Source of the DNA: Inia geoffrensis
Taxonomy: Eukaryota > Chordata > Mammalia > Artiodactyla > Iniidae
Reading direction: 5' to 3'
NCBI GenBank assembly: GCA_036417435.1
Contig: CM070900.1
Span: forward strand, 114,243,315 to 114,307,314
DNA: 64,000 nt
In this document: positions 60,113 through 64,000 of the stretch, one piece after another
Numbering within the stretch: position 1 is the first letter of the stretch
Layout of the letters: each line of letters opens with the position of its first letter
Made by a program: the position numbers and the translations under genes
Notes under the pieces: generated by a model
Seen by the model: the letters and a program-made list of their open reading frames with translations, nothing else
Told to the model about the DNA's origin: nothing
Database searches by the model: none

Positions 60113-60147
60113 CTCTGGTGGTATAGTGGTAAGCATAGCTGCCTTCC
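60113..60147 (+). mobile_element. Retroposed 5' half of tRNA-Gly(TCC)
   Basis: The 35-bp insert matches the 5' half of tRNA-Gly(TCC) from about position 2 to the anticodon (tggtggtatagtggtaagca, then tagctgccttcc), with two mismatches near the 5' end. The rest of the tRNA is absent. The insert is flanked by identical copies of aaaattacaaaagcag (60097-60112 and 60148-60163), a target-site duplication. The four bases ttcc before the left copy also match the insert's 3' end. It has no A tail of its own. Not a functional tRNA gene. Confidence 0.8.
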
Positions 60148-60163
60148 AAAATTACAAAAGCAG
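60148..60163 (+). repeat. Right direct repeat of the tRNA-half insertion
   Basis: aaaattacaaaagcag, identical to 60097-60112. Confidence 0.9.
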
Positions 60164-60363
60164 AGGAGAAAATGTTCCTTCCCCTTCACTATTCCTCCTC
60201 CCATTTGGAAAGCCAATTCTACAAAACCCTTGTGAAGAAATAGCCATAGGAGTACATGCTGTGTAGGGAAGCAGTAGACAAATGCCTCAGGCTGGTGAGT
60301 TTTTATGAGTGCCTTGAGCAGACTGATCTGAAAAAGCCAAATAAATTGCCTCGTTACATTGCC

Positions 60364-60825
60364 CTGTGTATTCATTTCCTGCAGCTGCTTTAACAAAGTA
60401 CCACAAACCAGGAGACTTAACCGAAATTTATTCGCTCACAGTTCTGGAGGCTAGAAGTACAAAATCACAGCAGGGCCAAGTTCCATCTGAAGCCTGGAGA
60501 GGAAAATCTTTCCTTGCCTGGTAGCAGGTGGCAGTCTTTGGCCTTCTTTGGCTTGTAGATGCATCACTGGAATCTCTGCCACTGTAATCTAATGACCATC
60601 TTCTCTCTGTGTATCTCTGTCTCTTCATATGGCATTCTCTCTGACTCTCTCTTCTCATTAGGACACAGTCATATTGGATTAAGGACCCACCCTACTCCAG
60701 TATGACCTTATTATACTAACTATTACATCTACAAGAACGCTTTTCCAAATAAGATCACATTCTGAGATGTTGGGGATCAGAGCTTCAACATATCTTTTTG
60801 GGAGATGCAATTCAACTCATACCAT
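60364..60825 (-). mobile_element. MaLR-type solo LTR (MLT1-like), antisense
   Basis: Read on the plus strand it gives the known reverse of MLT1/MST LTRs: taacaaagtaccacaaacca, gaaatttattcgctcacagt, tctggaggctagaagt, ccaaataagatcacattctg. A non-coding relic of an ancient endogenous retrovirus-like element; no retroviral genes seen. Confidence 0.75.
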
Positions 60826-60939
60826 CTTCCTTCCATTCAAAAATGAAACCATAATAACAATGCAGTATTTATAAGGAAAAGCTACCACTTTTTTTTTTTT
60901 TTTTTTTTCCTTCCTGATTAGATACTTTGGTAGGAAAGC

Positions 60940-61080
60940 ACTCATCTGGGAGATAAGAAACCTAAGTTCCGGTCCACAGACACAAAGTAGCTGAATGAAC
61001 TTGAACAAGTCATTTGAGTTTTCTGGGGCCCCCATTTCCTGTTTCCTCATTTAAGAAACAAAAGTCTTTTGGGGCCCTTC
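60940..61080 (+). repeat. MIR SINE relic
   Basis: aaacctaagttccggtccac, gaacttgaacaagtcatttg, tttcctcatttaagaaac. Confidence 0.65.
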
Positions 61081-61344
61081 CAACAATACCTTTCCACTTG
61101 GGTTACCTGATATAATGGAGTGAAAATACCCAGCCTTGCGTTCAGGCTCTGGTGTTCAAGATTTTATAATTATTACAAAATTTATAATTTCCATATATTT
61201 AAACCAATACTGTAGCTTAAAACTTATACAATTGAATTTCACTCTCAAAAATAATTTGTAGTAGTATGTAGGCCACTACTTTATTTCAAAACAGTAAAAC
61301 TCACCATTTTCGTTTCAAGCTAGCCAGGATATCATCGAATAGCC

Positions 61345-61490
61345 ACTGTGTTTTAGAAAGCAGGCTGTGTCAGGAATTGAGAATCCTAGATCCTAGTCCT
61401 CTAGCTAGCTGATCACAGTACACACATCAGTAAACTCTCTGGACCTCAGTTTCTTCATTCTCCAACAGTAAAAGTGAAACTTTTCTATGA
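61345..61490 (+). repeat. MIR SINE relic
   Basis: aatcctagatcctagtcctc, ctctctggacctcagtttct, tcattctccaac. Confidence 0.65.
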
Positions 61491-63944
61491 CTTCTGCAAT
61501 TTCTTCTAGACATACCTCTTTCTTATTCAGTGGGTACGAAATGCAGGTGAGACCCTGCTTTCAGAGTACCACATAATCAAACTGTGTGATTTGGGATGGG
61601 TTCGATTATTAAGGCATAAGTCTCTTTCTTACTTAAGGTAACTAGAATCTTCCCAATTCCAGCACAACGATGTGTGTTTTTACCTAGCATTGAGCAAATG
61701 TTTTTTTTGCATTGAGCAATTTTAATATATATTCCTAATGCTAAGATAGGGATATAATTTTTTAAATTTTAGGATATGACTATTAAATAAGAAATATATT
61801 TGGTTTTATAAGATTTATCACAGCAAACATTAATTCATAGAAACAGCCATTGAGTCTTCGTTGCTATAAGAGTCAGAAGAGAGTAAAACTCCCAGAGAAG
61901 ATTTGGCTAGTACTCTGGAGCAGCTTCAAGGCCACCTGTCTGCTTATTTATGGTGAAGACACTGGTGACCTTGGCTTCCCTAAAAGGCGGGAGGAAGATG
62001 ATAAGTCAAAACATTCCTTCTAAGGGAAATTGAATATTTCTCTGTTCACCTTAATGTAGATTACTTCAAAGGTAATCTCCAACTTAGTGTTAACATGAGA
62101 TTCTTTCAAGAGGAAAAAGTTAATCTGGGACATTTCCATTTGGGACAATGCTACTATGGTACAACGTAGAAAAACCTGGAAAAATGCAGTATAAAGTTTG
62201 AGCTACAATCCCCCCTTATTACACAGAGAAATTTCCTTCCAAAATACCCTTGGCTCGGTGCTAATGGAATACAGCATAATAGAGTTTTGTTACCTTAGAG
62301 CATTATCTACACCATTCTATGTCTCTTTGACAGTTAGCTTTCTTGATTCAATAAAGGAGAAGAAAATTGCTCCAATTCAAGGAAAATCTATTAACTCCTT
62401 TCATTCTCTAAGGTACTATTCTTCTGTATGCCGAAGCACTAGCTTACAAAAGAACATCATAGAAATCGAAAATCTCTGACCAGGTTGAACCTGGAGTACA
62501 TACTCCTAAATTAGGGGAAAGATTGTATGTCTGTCTGCCTTAATCTTCTTTTTCCTAAGCCTGTGTAGAATGATTTGTGAAGTGTAGAAATGGCACACGT
62601 GTGTTTTTCTTTGGCCTGTCTTGTAAATACCATCCTACGAAGCTCCTACAATGTGTCAGGCACTGTTCAAGGTCTCTTTATGTATATTTTCTTAATCATC
62701 CTTCCAGCCACTTTCAAAGATAATTATTACCTGTAGTATTTTTTAGTTGGGGAAACCATTTTAAAGAAAGTTTGAGCAACTGTCTCAATCCACACACCTG
62801 TCACATTAAAGACCAGTGATTCACATCCAGGACTGTCTGGATTTAAAGCCCTGGCATTTTGCTATAACACTACGTATATAATTAATTAACCCCTTATCTG
62901 AACCAAGGCTTTGTCTTCAGAAAGCTCCCAGTTAGCATTTATCGTCACCAGGAGCCCTGAAGAACTAGACACTAGAAGGGTGAATGTTGCATGTAGGAAG
63001 GCAGAAGTGGTTGGAGGATCTAAAGGCTGGGTGCAGGTGTAGGCAGCCCTGAGCTCCTAGGGGAGGAATAGGAAGTTTAAGGGCAGACTACTACACACTG
63101 TCTTCACGGAGGGAACCAGAGTCTGACTGTCGGCAGCAGCTACTAGTACAGGAGAAAGGTCAGTGAGAGCGGAACTGCCAGGGGGAGAGACCACAGTAGG
63201 CCCAGGAGACAGAAGCTGATTCCAAGGGGAAAACTACGTCACAGTGCAGTGCCGCACTGTCCCAGGCTCCCTGCCCGCTGGGAGTGCCTCAGTGATTGTA
63301 CCTGGACTAGTCTGACAGTCAGATGACTCCTTTGAAAACTGAGCTAATTAATCCCTTCACGTGATGGCAGAACTCATCATTTCTTCAGCTAATTTCGAAA
63401 ATGAATTTCATTTCATTCAGCTAATCATTTCTTCAGTGCAGGAGTAATAAATAATAAATAGTGCTCAGAACACTCAGTTCAACGGAGGTGGGAAAGCTGC
63501 TTGACTTCAAAACATCCCTGATGCCTACTAAGCATTTTGGATTTTAAACTTCTAACATTCACTCATTCAATCATCAAGCCAACCAACAAATATTCATTTT
63601 GTGTAGCACTAAGTGTTGTGTAGGTCCTGAGAAAAATCAGAACTAAGTCCATTGAATTTTTTATAGTTTTACACCACTACGTCATTTGCTATTGCTAGAT
63701 CTTTCAGGGTAATGATGATGGCTAATAGCTCTTTGCTTTCCATGCATCTCTCTACATATTTTCTCAAAGAAACCTTTCATTTCCCTAGCTTCAATTATCA
63801 ACTCTATGATAATGATTCAAATAACCATTATCTGTGGTCTCCATTATCTACTTTTTCTTATCTCTTTGCTCTTAATCTCAAAGACATTACAGATATTTTA
63901 CTTAGTAAATTCTTCATTTCCTAAAAACTGCTATTTCTCACTGA
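61491..63944. other. Intergenic, mostly unique
   Basis: Only the MIR at 62640 is recognised. 62.98-63.3 kb is less AT-rich but shows no gene signature. Confidence 0.5.
62640..62870 (-). repeat. MIR SINE relic, antisense
   Basis: caatgtgtcaggcactgttc, aatcatccttccagccactt, agttggggaaaccatttt. Confidence 0.65.
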
Positions 63945-64000
63945 TGTGTATAAAATTGATGACTAATAAGAACCTGCTGTATAAAAAAATAAATAAAATG
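63945..64000 (+). mobile_element. LINE-1 3' tail running off the window
   Basis: gactaataagaacctgctgt followed by an A-rich tail, nearly the same as the 3' end of the second L1 at about 26600-26650. Only the last ~55 bp before the window edge. Confidence 0.65.

Noticed and set aside
60108..60150. A functional tRNA-Gly gene
   Set aside because: Only the 5' half is present. The T arm, B box and 3' acceptor strand are missing.

Overview
This is a vertebrate nuclear window, almost certainly from a cetacean. The main evidence is the many copies of CHR-type SINEs. They begin with gggcttccctggtggcgcag, which is tRNA-Glu-derived and restricted to whales, hippos and ruminants. Most copies are the short internally deleted form (CHR-2/CD-like) typical of whales and dolphins. 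Long LINE-1 copies and mammalian MIR, L2 and MaLR relics agree with this.

The window holds one protein-coding gene: ARRDC3, an alpha-arrestin, on the + strand. All eight coding exons could be assembled by hand between 41749 and 53168. Splice sites are canonical and phases match, giving 414 codons plus a stop. The promoter is a CpG-rich block at about 41.3-41.5 kb with a CCAAT box and a perfect NRF1 palindrome. The 3' UTR runs to an AATAAA at 55827. A second, stronger CpG island lies inside intron 1 (about 43.7-44.9 kb). It is best read as the start of a divergent antisense RNA (compare human ARRDC3-AS1) and/or an alternative ARRDC3 promoter.

Layout: 0-2.3 kb, a SINE tail and an old antisense LINE relic. 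2.3-10.1 kb, a full-length but dead LINE-1 with a perfect 15-bp target-site duplication (TSD) and a SINE nested in it. 10.1-20.8 kb, intergenic DNA with MIRs, SINEs, an older L1 and an inverted 178-bp duplication. 20.8-26.7 kb, a second, more decayed LINE-1 with two nested SINEs. 26.7-41 kb, intergenic, with several retroposons and a SINE/L1-tail chimera. 41.3-55.9 kb, ARRDC3. 55.9-64 kb, downstream DNA with a dense SINE cluster, a MaLR LTR, MIRs and a very small insertion that looks like a retroposed 5' half of tRNA-Gly(TCC).

I saw no prokaryotic-type system, CRISPR array, or second cellular protein gene. Nearly all long open frames outside ARRDC3 are LINE-1 ORFs, SINE-internal frames or CpG-island frames. 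The most unusual signals are the tRNA-half insertion at about 60.1 kb, the inverted templated duplication at 10.86/12.71 kb, the SINE/L1-tail chimera at 33.6 kb, and a CpG-decay splice-acceptor candidate in a SINE in ARRDC3 intron 2.
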